Positions 42,939 through 52,389 are shown, numbered from the stretch's first letter. The stretch: DNA of 64,000 nt from Allacma fusca (GCA_947179485.1 OX359247.1:24962801-25026800), one strand, 5' to 3'. A program made the numbers and translations. Notes: generated by a model from the letters alone, not told the origin.

Positions 42939-43137
42939 ATGGATGTCAGGAGTGGGGAGAACAGTGACTCTTTATGGAACTGCTCGGAGAATTGTCTCGA
43001 CTCCACCATCAGTCCTCTGGATTTGTTCAATGCCAGTAATGCCACCAACACCACAGAATGGGAGCGATGGTCCTCGATTATGGTCATGGCCGCCACGAGT
43101 ACCATTCTCGGCCTCATGATCCTTGCCACGATAATTG
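42939..43137 (+). CDS. 5-HT1: Serotonin receptor 5-HT1-like, first coding exon (N-terminus and TM1)
   Basis: Encodes residues 1-66 and the first base of codon 67 of a class A biogenic-amine GPCR. The family binds serotonin at the plasma membrane and usually couples to Gi/o to lower cAMP. The start is the first ATG after an in-frame TAG at 42915. The extracellular N-terminus has four N-glycosylation sequons (N14-C-S, N31-A-S, N34-A-T, N37-T-T) and no signal peptide, as is usual for amine receptors. A hydrophobic run from about residue 46 (SIMVMAATSTILGLMILATII) begins TM1. The exon ends at ATT-G before a consensus GTAAGT donor (phase 1). Joined to the exon at 56527, the split Gly codon gives the conserved TM1 Gly-Asn (N1.50). 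The first exon alone would not identify the receptor; the second does. Another amine-receptor subtype is possible but less likely. Confidence 0.87.
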
Positions 43138-43766
43138 GTAAGTTGTACTTTCTCCTCTCTGACCACCCTCACCAATCTCACTTATGTACTCCTTCTCCAC
43201 TCAAGATGATTCCCCAGTTTTTGTAATTGTCCCCTCTTTATGGACACCCTCCAAGTAACTGTCATGTGCATCTGACTCCTATTCAGCAATCAGAGCGGAA
43301 TTACTGATGTTTCCCTATCACACAAAATTCTCAAATGGTCTCTACTCTAAATTTTCTCACTGCTCTCCCTGGAAGTGCTCATTCAGTGGAGGAGCACTTT
43401 AGTCCAAATAATAACTATTTTTACATCCAGCAGGGGATCCATCTCTGGAAATTGTTGGGTTTCTCAAAACCTTTTTGATTAATCATTTAGATTCATTCAT
43501 TTTTAATGAAACCTCCCAAAATCTATTACAAACCCATTCATCTTATTGTGTTTGCTACTGAATGACTAGCGCACTCAAAAGTTGCACTTGACATTTCCTT
43601 TCCCTTTCGTTCCTATTCAGTCGTATTCATTATGTTCCCTACAAAATAAACTATAATTATCAACAGCTGCAACCACTCTCAGAATTTACACACCAAATAC
43701 AACCTATATTTGTAGTAATGAATCTCCCAAGTCCAAAAAAGCAAATGCACACAGAATGCATATATC

Positions 43767-43792
43767 TACATATCTACATACGTAGATATGTA
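43767..43792. repeat. Near-perfect palindrome of TACATA/GTAGATA type
   Basis: CATATCTACATACGTAGATATG and its flanks pair with themselves except at one symmetric pair of bases. It lies 630 bp downstream of the receptor exon 1 donor. Confidence 0.75.
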
Positions 43793-44889
43793 TATTCGTG
43801 TGAAATATAAACACTGAACGTATTCCTGACTGAAACAAAGACACGGATCCAGTATCAAATTGGGGCTATCAAAACGTCGAAATGAATTATACATGTGGAG
43901 AAAGTAGGTGAAAGTATGGAAGAATAAAGATCGATAAGAAAATTTAGCAAATGCAATGTATCACGTTGTGGTATCTACATTTCTCCTGATTGTGCGACGA
44001 CCCTGCTCCCGAAAGTATTTCAATTATTCAGGAGATATAGTCAGTGGGCTGCTTCTCCAGGAAAAAAAATATATGAGGGAGGATAGAGACTAGATAACTA
44101 GGGGAGAATGAGGGGAGGATAGAGGAGTGGAGTGGGAAATAGTGAAAGCAAAAGGGTGAGGGGAGATTGCAAAAGAAAAGAGGAGTCTCTTTATGATTTA
44201 TGATTGGGAGGAAGGTGAAAAAAGTCTGTAGCTTTGTACTCCTCTCAAATAGTACCGTACCTTATAGGAGTATTGTCAATAGAAATTTTATTCGTAATCG
44301 AATGCATCCGACTCCGGCTCAACCAGCTCAGAAAGTTGTAATGTGACTCACAATCAGCCCAAGTATACAAATTTTGTGACGTTGATATGGAAACTGGTGC
44401 GGCGGGATTGAAAAACTCGAAGAAATCTCTATGAGCTCTCTATTTTGGCACAACAGTAGGAAATGACATAGGAATGGAGCCTTTTGGTAATCAGTTGGGA
44501 GAATAGGATAAAGCATAGAGGAGACTATCGAGCACTGAAACCTTGCAGGTCTTGACGTCCAGTTTAGTTATCGCTGTGCAAAGAACTGGAGGAATTGCAG
44601 GAATTGGGCGAGAGGGGAAGAAAGAGCTTCAATTCAATGCTCACTAGATACGTATATAGGTTTCACAAGTCTGTCGACTAGACTGGTCCCAGTATAATAA
44701 AGAAGAGTTGATCGCAACAAACTCTGACTTCCACGATAAGCTTAAACTCCTAGAGCAGTAGTGACCATTGGTGGGAAGGTCTCCGTTCCAAAGACGAAAA
44801 TAACTCACGAGCATTCTCCTTGTCACATAATCTACTTTAGGAGAAAGGAGAATGGTTTTAACTGCATTGAGATTATGTCGAATGCAGGG

Positions 44890-44907
44890 GAGAGAGAGAG
44901 AGAGAGA
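44890..44907 (+). repeat. (GA)9 microsatellite
   Basis: Short GA tract in receptor intron 1. Confidence 0.92.
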
Positions 44908-45098
44908 CACATACAGGGGCAAGTTGCGTAATGTTCTATCTGCCATATTTCCTCCAGGATGATTTCCCCAACGGTCTTTCCTTTCTAGTCCTCTTTATTT
45001 CCAGTCTGACTTTCACCCTCGGTTGTCTCCATGACTGTCGCCTAGACTTTAAGTACAAATTTGCTTTCTATTCACTTTCCCCAACATTTCTCATCTCT

Positions 45099-45100
<2 letters not shown>

Positions 45101-45131
<31 letters not shown>
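45101..45131 (+). repeat. (TC)n microsatellite ending in TAG
   Basis: About 15 TC units followed by TAG in receptor intron 1. It is a polypyrimidine-AG arrangement and so a possible cryptic splice acceptor, 360 bp before the LTR element. Confidence 0.95.
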
Positions 45132-45132
<1 letters not shown>

Positions 45133-45486
45133 GTCTCCCCCGGCATCTTCTTCCAGGAGTCTCAGTTTTATTATACTTCCTCTTATTTGTTGTTCCGGTG
45201 GAATGGCGTAGGTGCTGTTATTTACAATTCTAGTAGTTGCACACGGAAGTCTCCTTCTTTGAATACAATTTCCTTTGCCTCTAACCTGTGCTATCATCCT
45301 GTTGACAGGGATTTCTGGAGGGGTTGTGTAAGAAAATAGTACACGCAACTTGTGGAGTACGATAATGTATGTACATAGGGAGTCAATTCAGGCCGAAAAC
45401 ATGGGTCCATGAGTACGTCGGGCATTGGACCCTTCGAGATTAAAAATAACCATTACCCATCTTCAGGATCCTATAACATCTATTAT

Positions 45487-45490
45487 ATTG
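45487..45490. repeat. Target-site duplication ATTG, left copy
   Basis: ATTG immediately before the TG of the left LTR matches ATTG at 55468-55471 immediately after the CA of the right LTR. A fifth base does not match. Intact duplications show that both ends belong to a single insertion event. Confidence 0.85.
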
Positions 45491-46253
45491 TGATACGCTC
45501 TTTTTAGCGTAGAAATAAGTATTTGATACGTACATAATAACGTAAGATTTTATGTAATGGTAGTAATGAGAATAGGATGTTAGAATGAACGTAGGAATGA
45601 GTACATGTGAATAGCACGCAAATAAACTTGCTGACCGTTGGCTTTAATAAAAATGTCCAGAGTTGGAAAAGTTCTTCTCTGTGTGTGTAGAAATTACCCT
45701 TTGGCTCCTCTCAGTCCGAGCGGATGAGAAGAGGAGGGAAATCTCTCCATGCGTAGGACGTATATATATACAAGTTATTAGTGCGTAATAAGCTTGAGAC
45801 CATTGTATTTTAGAGTGTAAGACATTTTCCCAGGGAGAACAACTTTTGATTTCAAAGCATGTTAGTACATAAGTGTAACCATAGTTACGGTCTTATAACC
45901 ATAGGGTTAGGAGGAAGTTGTTTTGTAAATAAGGGAGACAAAGTAATTTTGTTCCGGAGCTCATAAGATTTTACGAGGGTGAGGGTTATAAAAACTCCTT
46001 CCTAAGTACTGGGATCTGTCTCGGACAATGGGTTCGATCTTTACGGTAATAAATGTAAACTTTGATAAGACCTAAGATTAAGAAAGTAATTGAAACTGAT
46101 ATTGCTTATGTATGTATTGCCATGTGTTTAAATGCAAAGCAATCTCGAACCGGCGCCAGGATGGCGGGGTTGGATCTTGGTTTCGGCCAGATGGTCCGGT
46201 CATAAAAATCTATTCAATTAACTTCGGATTTTGGGAGTGCGGTAGCAGCCGAG

Positions 46254-46300
46254 TATAAATACCCCAGGAAAATCTTACAGATACACAGTCGATCTGAACA
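46254..46300 (+). promoter_or_regulatory. Putative LTR promoter (TATA box and start region)
   Basis: TATAAAT at 46254-46260 lies in the left LTR, with a CACAGTCG start-like sequence about 30 bp downstream. The same arrangement is at 54884 in the right LTR. The spacing fits a TATA-driven RNA polymerase II promoter defining the U3/R boundary. The right copy would transcribe outward along the receptor intron toward exon 2. This is inferred from position and motif only. Confidence 0.45.
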
Positions 46301-46749
46301 CGCCGATCCGAAACGCTGTCCTCTTGGACTCTCTCTCTCCCTCTTCGTATAGCACTCGGGTTTCGGTTTTCTCCCTTTTTACTCCCATTTTATCAAAAAT
46401 ACTCTGGCTCTCAGAATCGAGTAGTTTTTCTGAAAGATAGCCTTTACTCTCAGAAGAGGAAGGATTTTACCACAGCTCTTCAGGCTGGTGGATTGTATTT
46501 CGAGAAATTTTGAGAAAGCATTTAGGATTTTGATAGGAATTTTGGGAAACCTTTTGGGCAACCCTTTGATAACTTGTAATAGGAGTTACACTTGAACTTT
46601 TATAACTTTATTAACTTTGTAGTTAGATTTAGAGAAGGTCTTCTTTGAATTAATATTTTTAATCAGAATTAAATCTTAGTGTTAACTTATAGTTTAGAAA
46701 ATCAAACAAAGATATTATTAAGTTCCATTTTTGTATTTGTCTAAAGTTA

Positions 46750-46755
46750 AATAAA
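46750..46755 (+). terminator. LTR polyadenylation signal AATAAA
   Basis: AATAAA lies 83 bp before the end of the left LTR and is duplicated at 55380-55385 in the right LTR. It is in the sense orientation of both the element and the host receptor gene, so it could prematurely end receptor transcripts inside intron 1. Other AATAAA copies occur further upstream in the LTR (45620), before the TATA box. Confidence 0.45.
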
Positions 46756-46841
46756 ATCTCTTCAACATTTGAGGAACCAAAAGTAAACTTGAGGGAATTC
46801 ATAGTACGTTATTTCCACTCAACTCAGACCCCTAACAAATT

Positions 46842-46859
46842 TGGTGGAGGTGCGGGGTA
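46842..46859 (+). other. Primer-binding site, probably for tRNA-Ala
   Basis: TGGTGGAGGTGCGGGGTA begins 4 bases after the left LTR. Its complement ends CCCCGCACCTCCACCA, which has the form of a tRNA 3' end: CCCCG (T-stem), CACCTCC (acceptor strand), A discriminator, CCA. The U at position 70 would pair with G3, and the G3-U70 wobble is the known identity mark of tRNA-Ala. An acceptor 5' strand of GGGGGUG also fits tRNA-Ala. The tRNA assignment is inferred; the position as a PBS is strong. Confidence 0.65.
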
Positions 46860-48640
46860 TTCTGCTACTCTGAGATATTCTAGTTACGTCGAAGTATTTA
46901 ATTACAAAGTATCTTAAATATTCTTGGTTAGTTGGAAATAGGAAGAAAACAGAGTTTAAAAAAAAAAGAGAATTAACAATTTATCCTAGAATACCATACC
47001 AAATTCAAACTGCAAAGCGAGTAAAAGCCGAGTTGAGTAGGGAACGTACACTTTTGTGAGTGAAGAGAGAGTCCAAGAGTCGGAGGAAAATTTATTTGAA
47101 AATAGGGAAAATTTATTTAGGGAATGAAAGGAATTTATTTGGAAGAATAAACAAATAAATTGAGATTAAACTGAGAAAGTCAAGTAAATAAAGGAGATTT
47201 ATTTTGCTGAATAAATAAATTCAAATAAATCGAGAATAGAAGCTAGGAAGTGATAGTCTGACGATCCACACAACGGTACCTATCCAGGGTCGTTGACAAC
47301 GGTGACTGGAGATCCTCACAACGGTACCCATCCGGGGTCGTTGACCATTTGGCCGATAGAACGGACTGCTGATTGCTGATCAAGACAACACAGGGTTTGA
47401 AAATTTTGCGGTTTACTTTTGAATAGGGATTTAGAATTTAAAAACATTTTTCGGATAGATAGAAACTGAATCATAGTGAAGATAGACTTGTGCGAGTAGC
47501 TAGACTTAACAACTGTTTGAGGCCTAAATATTTCAGAAGGGGCTTATAAACATATAAACCTTCCCAATTACCTAACAGTATCACACTCAGACTAGCCTTT
47601 ATGGTCATGGTATTTTCTGACGGTGGAATTTTAGATTTGGTAGTCATTTGCTGAGTGCGGAGAAGCGTTCTCCAAACAAAACGCTGGGGCTCCTTTTCTA
47701 CTAGCCGCGGGAATAATACATATTCCATTATTGAGTATATGCTTGCATTAGTCAAGTTGTCAAATGTGTGATATCCTTGTTCCTACACCCTAAAATTTTA
47801 GGCCTAGCCTACCAGAAAATTGAACTAACCTTTGTATTGGAGATCTACGTAACTGATCACTACTGAGGTATTTTAATATCGAGTTGTTAGGTAAAGTTTT
47901 CATCAAAGACTAGCATCAGTAAAAGGAAGGTAATGGTTTAAAAAAAATAATATTTGAATGGTAGGAGCAAAATAAAAGATAAGAATTAAAGGGGGAAAAT
48001 TAATTAAATAATGAATTTCAGCAAGTAGGTAATTTTATTAGGGAAAGACTTTATAGTTGAGAGATCCAGGAGACAATAGTTGTAATTAGGTATCAAAGGT
48101 GAATAAACTCTTTTGCATTGATTATTTAACTATCGAGCTCTCAAGTAAAATCAGGATTAGTCAGAGATAAATAATAGGTTCTTGTTGTATGAAAGCTGAA
48201 CAAACGCTTTTACAGTTAGGGATTAATTATTGTACTCGGGTAAACTATTTCAGTAATATCACCAGTAACTAGGGACATATTTGTTTGTCAAACGTACATG
48301 AGATCTTGGGTTAATGTATATTGGAATAAAAGCAGAATCCAAACTGGTATAATTCCTTTAGTATCTCCAGTATAGAACTAGTATTATCCGTATAGTTGAG
48401 ACAGTTTGTATTAAGTCCTCATCATAAAGACAAAGTGAGTGGGAATTTATTATATTACTTGTAAATTATTTTGAAAATTTGTGATTCTGCTGTTGAGACT
48501 TCTAATATTTAGCGGTATCTTGTTTTTCGGATACTGTAGATTTGAGTATAGAGCTACCTATTGGAGGGTCGTTTCTAAATTGAAATTTTAAAGCAGTTTT
48601 CCGCAAATTATTTTTTGGGGATAGACAGTTAGAGATTATA
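46860..48640 (+). other. Retrotransposon 5' leader (untranslated)
   Basis: About 1.8 kb between the primer-binding site and gag, without a coding region. It is AT-rich. It holds several AATTTATTT-type motifs at about 47090-47210, spaced roughly 18-70 bp apart, then a duplicated stem-loop at 47263-47345. Leaders of this position usually carry packaging and dimerisation signals, and in gypsy also an insulator; nothing here proves either. The minus-strand frame at 47471-47755 was not considered real. Confidence 0.6.
47263..47345 (+). repeat. Tandem pair of 35-bp stem-loop units in the leader
   Basis: Two copies (47263-47297 and 47311-47345, period 48) of a unit running from GATCC to GTCGTTGAC. 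Each contains CAACGGTACC and, after about six bases, GGGTCGTTG, so CAACG pairs with CGTTG with further wobble pairs inside. The two copies differ at a few loop and flanking bases while the stem is kept. This suggests an RNA structure, possibly for packaging, dimerisation or translation. Confidence 0.7.
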
Positions 48641-49618
48641 ATGGCAGGAAAACCAGCAAAATTAATCATAGTCCCACCCAAGTATTCTGGGGAGGATGGA
48701 TCAGATTTGTCAGACTTCGTAGATCACTTTAACATCGCAGCTAGCAGTATGTACTGGGGAGATGAACAGAAGCTGTTATATTTCCCGAACTCCTTAACAG
48801 GAACAGCTTTTAAGTGGTATTTGACCTTTTTAGCAGAAAGGAAAAAGAACCCTGTCGTAGACGATAAGGGAGATGAGGTACCTATTACTTGGAACGAGGT
48901 ATTAGGTAGATTTATTGATGCATTTGTACCATTGGCTAAAGATGTGGTAGCAGACATTAAGTTGGATGGTAGGAAATATAAGGTTACAGAGACTGTGGAG
49001 TCCTATTATTATGATATGATGAATTTGATGGATAAAAGTGGAGACAAGATCTCCCCAGCTAGAAGAGTTATGCGGTTAATTAAAGGAATGACTCCTTATT
49101 TTATTGATCGTATTATGCCACAAAAGCCTAAAACTCCTAGGGAATTCTTAGAAGCTGCGCGTACTGTAGCAGATACAAAGTATTTGTCCCAGCATTGCGA
49201 TCCCTATGAGACTATGGTAGCTGAGAAGGAAGACCCTATAGATAAACAAATGCAGTTACTCCTAGATAAACTAGACTTGTCTCTCAAGACTTTAGAGAAA
49301 TTAAATGAGGAGAGCAAGGAAACAGCAGAAAGGATAGAGCAGTTAGAGTCACCGCAGTATCCTTCAGAAACATTCCCTACAGTTCAGAGATCAGCCGCCA
49401 ATAACCATCCATCCGGAAGTAATGATGGTAGTCACGGGCGCTGTTTCTACTGTGGAAAACGAGGGCATTATGAGCAGGACTGCTGGACCAAAATCTTCCG
49501 AATAACGGGGCAGGTACAAGGGTCACTTGCGGAGCAAGGAGGAGAACAGAAGCCAATTTCATCGGGTCGTACTCAGGAAAACACGGGCGAAGTTCGTTAT
49601 GGAGACGATGACGAGTAA
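48641..49618 (+). CDS. gag: Gag polyprotein of the Ty3/gypsy element
   Basis: 325 residues, complete from ATG to TAA. The N-terminal two thirds fit the Ty3/gypsy retrotransposon Gag domain: an early PPKYSG, then LTGTAFKWYLTFL (the conserved aromatic region, about residues 50-62), a helical middle, and LIKGMTPYFIDRIM. A glutamate/lysine-rich helix follows at about residues 190-235. A CCHC zinc knuckle, C268-X2-C271-X4-H276-X4-C281 (CFYCGKRGHYEQDC), lies near the C-terminus and would bind RNA. Gag assembles the virus-like particle in the cytoplasm. It is the only fully intact ORF of the element. The end overlaps the protease frame by about 90 bp. The start is the first ATG of the frame after the leader. 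Confidence 0.93.
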   Translation: MAGKPAKLIIVPPKYSGEDGSDLSDFVDHFNIAASSMYWGDEQKLLYFPNSLTGTAFKWYLTFLAERKKNPVVDDKGDEVPITWNEVLGRFIDAFVPLAKDVVADIKLDGRKYKVTETVESYYYDMMNLMDKSGDKISPARRVMRLIKGMTPYFIDRIMPQKPKTPREFLEAARTVADTKYLSQHCDPYETMVAEKEDPIDKQMQLLLDKLDLSLKTLEKLNEESKETAERIEQLESPQYPSETFPTVQRSAANNHPSGSNDGSHGRCFYCGKRGHYEQDCWTKIFRITGQVQGSLAEQGGEQKPISSGRTQENTGEVRYGDDDE

Positions 49619-49922
49619 CCTCGGGAAACTGATGTCAGCGCGTGACCACCGCGCCCATATAAATAGTGATCATGTGAACATCTATTACTATTACATAACT
49701 ACAAATAATAAATTACTTTCAGTTCCAGTTAAGATAGGAGAAGCAGATAAAATAGCAATTATAGACACAGGCTCCTCAGTTACTCTAATTAATTCCGACC
49801 TTATTCATGATAGGGATATTTAAACTATACCTTATCCAGTTTATGTTAAGGGAGTTAATGGAGAGCAATACCGACTCAGGAGGAAGTTTCCAAAAACCTG
49901 TAACCTAAAGAATGTTATATAG
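49527..49922 (+). pseudogene. pol: Retroviral-type aspartic protease, start of a broken pol
   Basis: The frame is +1 relative to gag and overlaps its last 92 bp. If gag were read through by a +1 shift at GAG-TAA, protease would follow directly. The active-site motif IIDTGSSVTLI is present, with the catalytic Asp codon at 49764. A TAA at 49821 interrupts the frame, and the recognisable C-terminal part (VYVKGVNGE) continues to a second stop at 49920. A functional protease cleaves Gag-Pol; here the reading frame is cut within the domain. Whether the gag-protease offset is programmed, as in Ty3, or damage cannot be told from one copy. Confidence 0.8.
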
Positions 49923-50094
49923 TAGTAAATCAACAGACATCTAAACCCGACGTTCTAAATAAAGACACTGATGCACTTAGTAGGTTGCCATTGACTAGAA
50001 CCAAAGATGGATACGAAAGTGCTTATGAATTCCCCGTTTTTTTGAACGTTAGAGAATATTGAACAAACGCTAGAAGATACCTCTAACCATAGAT
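49923..50094 (+). pseudogene. Deletion scar: C-terminal remnant of RNase H; RT missing
   Basis: Directly after the protease remnant comes a short frame with KPDVLNKDTDALSRLP (from 49943). This corresponds to the DALSR motif at the very end of Ty3/gypsy RNase H. The reverse transcriptase, including its YXDD catalytic box, and nearly all of RNase H are absent between the two. From usual pol proportions roughly 1.5-2 kb is missing. The junction lies between about 49915 and 49945. The remnant is in a third frame and stops at 50059. No RT motif is present elsewhere in the element. Confidence 0.8.
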
Positions 50095-51023
50095 ATTGAG
50101 GACCAAGAGATGGTATCATTGCAAAACAACGATCTGGTCTGTTAGAAAATAGGCCTATTAGTTCAACAAGATAGTAAGAAAGTCCGTACTAGGTATAGAT
50201 TAATCAATGATATCATCTATGAAATTTCAAGTGAAATTCCAAGACTCGTGGTTCCAAAAGTATTAATTAAAGAAGTGTTACAGGCTACCTATAGAGATAC
50301 GCTAGCAGCACATACAGGCTGAATGAAAACCTATCATAGAGTTAATAGGAGATTCTTTTGGAAAGGAATGAAAGCCGAGGAAGTAAGATAGGTATTGACC
50401 TGTGAGGAATGCCAGTTACATAAGTACTCTACAAATAGACCAGCAGGGCTTTTACAACCTATTGAAATTCCTCCCAAAATCTTTGCTATGATAGGACTAG
50501 ATTATTGTGGTCCCTTTTTGGAAACAGAAAGGGGTAATAAAAATTTGTTAGTTGCAGTGGATTACACGAGCAAATGGGTATTTTGTCAAGCGACAGAATC
50601 CACCACTGCGGCAGGAACAATTGACTTCTTGAAGAATGATATCATATTGAAGGTAAGGGTAATTAAACAGTTACTCACCGATAGGGCTCCAGCATTTTTC
50701 TCACATGTACGTAGAGAATTTTGTAACGAATACGGCATCAAACAGGTTTATACAAGTAGGTATAAAAAGTTCTACAAAATGAATTAGTGGAACGAATGAA
50801 TGGATGTATAGTACGATTATTGAAGATATTCGTAAATGAGAGTCATTCAAATTGGGATGATTTGGTTGGTGAGGTGGTGTTTGCGATAAATACTACAGTC
50901 TCCGCTGCTACGGGGCAGTCACCATATTGTATGTTGTATGGAATGGAAGCAACATTTGAAATTGGGGATAAATGGGGAAAAGCTCCATTTCAGGAAGACT
51001 TAAATAGAAAAAGCCATTTGTAA
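50095..51023 (+). pseudogene. pol: Integrase, zinc-binding and catalytic domains, with stops and frameshifts
   Basis: The N-terminal HHCC zinc domain is recognisable (AAHTG, TYHR, TCEEC), with in-frame stops at TAG 50143, TGA 50320 and TAG 50389. The catalytic core has D in GLDYCGPF, D in LLTDRAPAF 60 residues later, and E in LVERMNG about 35 residues further, which is the D-D-E triad of Ty3/gypsy integrases. Between the second D and the E the frame changes near 50760-50780, at two short A-runs, and changes back near 51010-51025. The protein would insert cDNA into the genome, but this copy cannot encode it in one piece. Homopolymer indels could be assembly errors; the stop codons are less easily so. 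Confidence 0.85.
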
Positions 51024-51024
51024 G

Positions 51025-52389
51025 TTGAATGAAATACAGGAAAAGGTATTAAAATTTGAGTTGGGACAAGAGGTGTATAGAGTTAGGTACAACAAGAAGC
51101 CGGTTAACAGAGAATATAAGATGGGAGACCGGATAACTGTCTATATCCCTGTTCCAAAGCTCGGTAGGTCTGCAGAGTTCCTTAAAAGAAATTTTGGGCC
51201 GTACCTAATCACCAGAAGACTGTCCGACTTGAGTTATGATGTGGCTACAGAAAGGGGTCTAAGGGTAGTGCACGTTTCTAGAATGAACGCCTTTTTAGGG
51301 GATAGTTCAGACATGAAACAGACAAGGCCCACTGGCATGACTCAGATATGTAGCGAATTAGAGGCCATTACAATTTATCGAGAAACGGGGATTGTAGGTC
51401 TAAAGGAAAAAGTAATGAAATTTGGTGCCCGTGGATTAGTCTTTGAAAGTCATGTGACATTTGAGGATATCCGGGAAATGAATAACAAGGACGGCCTTAG
51501 TTATTGGATATGGAAAGCAGACGTGCTCATATTATGTGGTAATGACGTTCTGAATAAGACGAGCAATGAAAACTTATTCAAGGAATGTTGTCAAGATATA
51601 TCGGGTTATAAGATTGAAGTAAAAGAGACTGTTAAAGCAGAATGGGGTAATTTAGAGATAAGTAGTACAATTAACCCATTCCAGCAGAAAGATTTGGCGG
51701 TCCTTATAACCGGATGTATGGAACCTCGAAAGGTATTTGATACGTTAAGCAACGTAGCGCGAAACGTAGGGTTGGGTCCTCCAGTTATACATTTATATGG
51801 TACTAAACGGTGACCATTGGTAGGTGCGTTAGGTATCTATACGCACTTAACAAGGCTGATGTTATATGAAGACGAACCATATGACACTTGTCAGATAATG
51901 TATATTTGGAGAGAATTTGTAAAAAGTATTTGCCCACAAATACTATTAGATATCTTTGAGGAAGTTAGTGGAAATACGGCCACATATGTTGATAGCTGTT
52001 GGGAAAGAATAGAACCCGCAGAAAGAGATGAGAGTGCACTCGAAACAATTGATGAGGAAGATGAGGTCGACACAGATAAGGGAATTGATTTAAATCAGGA
52101 AGAAAAGTCTAGTGATTTTAAGGAAGAATTAAAATCAGAAGGCTTACATGATACTCCGGAGTTGGTAAATAATGGTGGAAATGATTTAAAATGGGATAAT
52201 TAGGATATCAATGATAAGAGTGATGAGGATATTGATAACCTAATTACCGACAAGGAGGGTGACGACAAATATTTGTTAACCGACGATGAAGATGAGTTTG
52301 CGGTAGGAGCGGCCGACCCGAACGCAAAATCAGACTCACGTTTTGGTCGTCCTCTTAAAACCACCAGGTTTTATGGCCAAAGAAAATAA
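51025..52389 (+). pseudogene. pol: Integrase C-terminal GPY/F module plus long acidic extension of unknown function
   Basis: One frame of about 455 codons, interrupted by TGA at 51811 and TAG at 52201, and ending at TAA 52387. Counting from 51025, residues 31-75 fit the integrase C-terminal GPY/F module (YKMGDRITVYIPVP...RNFGPYLITRRL). The following roughly 350 residues are not a domain I recognise. They include a mixed region with VLILCGNDVL and LAVLITGCMEP, then a region rich in Asp and Glu (from about 52010), and a basic end, SRFGRPLKTTRFYG, of the kind often seen at pol C-termini. The extension is much longer than the usual tail after GPY/F. Confidence 0.75.

Larger units (their letters stand above)
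43138..45486 (+). other. Receptor intron 1, left part
   Basis: Begins with the GTAAGT donor. No exon or transposon coding region is recognised. It contains a near-palindrome of TACATA/GTAGATA type around 43767-43792, a purine-rich stretch at about 44040-44220, and AG and CT dinucleotide repeats at 44890-44907 and 45101-45131. Short open frames over the CT repeat are low complexity and were not called as genes. Confidence 0.7.
45491..46837 (+). repeat. 5' LTR of the Ty3/gypsy element
   Basis: A 1,347-bp direct repeat of 54121-55467 at a constant offset of 8,630 bp. Reading the two copies line by line I found no difference. It begins TGATACGC and ends CTAACA. It has a plausible U3-R-U5 layout: a TATA-like box at 46254 and an AATAAA at 46750-46755, about 490 bp further on. 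The first 20 bases contain a short hairpin (ACGCT, CTTTTT, AGCGT). The 60-codon minus-strand frame in each LTR was not called as a gene. Confidence 0.97.

Noticed and set aside
42773..43129. 118-codon minus-strand frame over receptor exon 1
   Set aside because: Antisense shadow of the receptor coding exon.
46379..46561. 60-codon minus-strand frame, repeated at 55009-55191
   Set aside because: Occurs twice only because the LTR is duplicated; no start context or homology.
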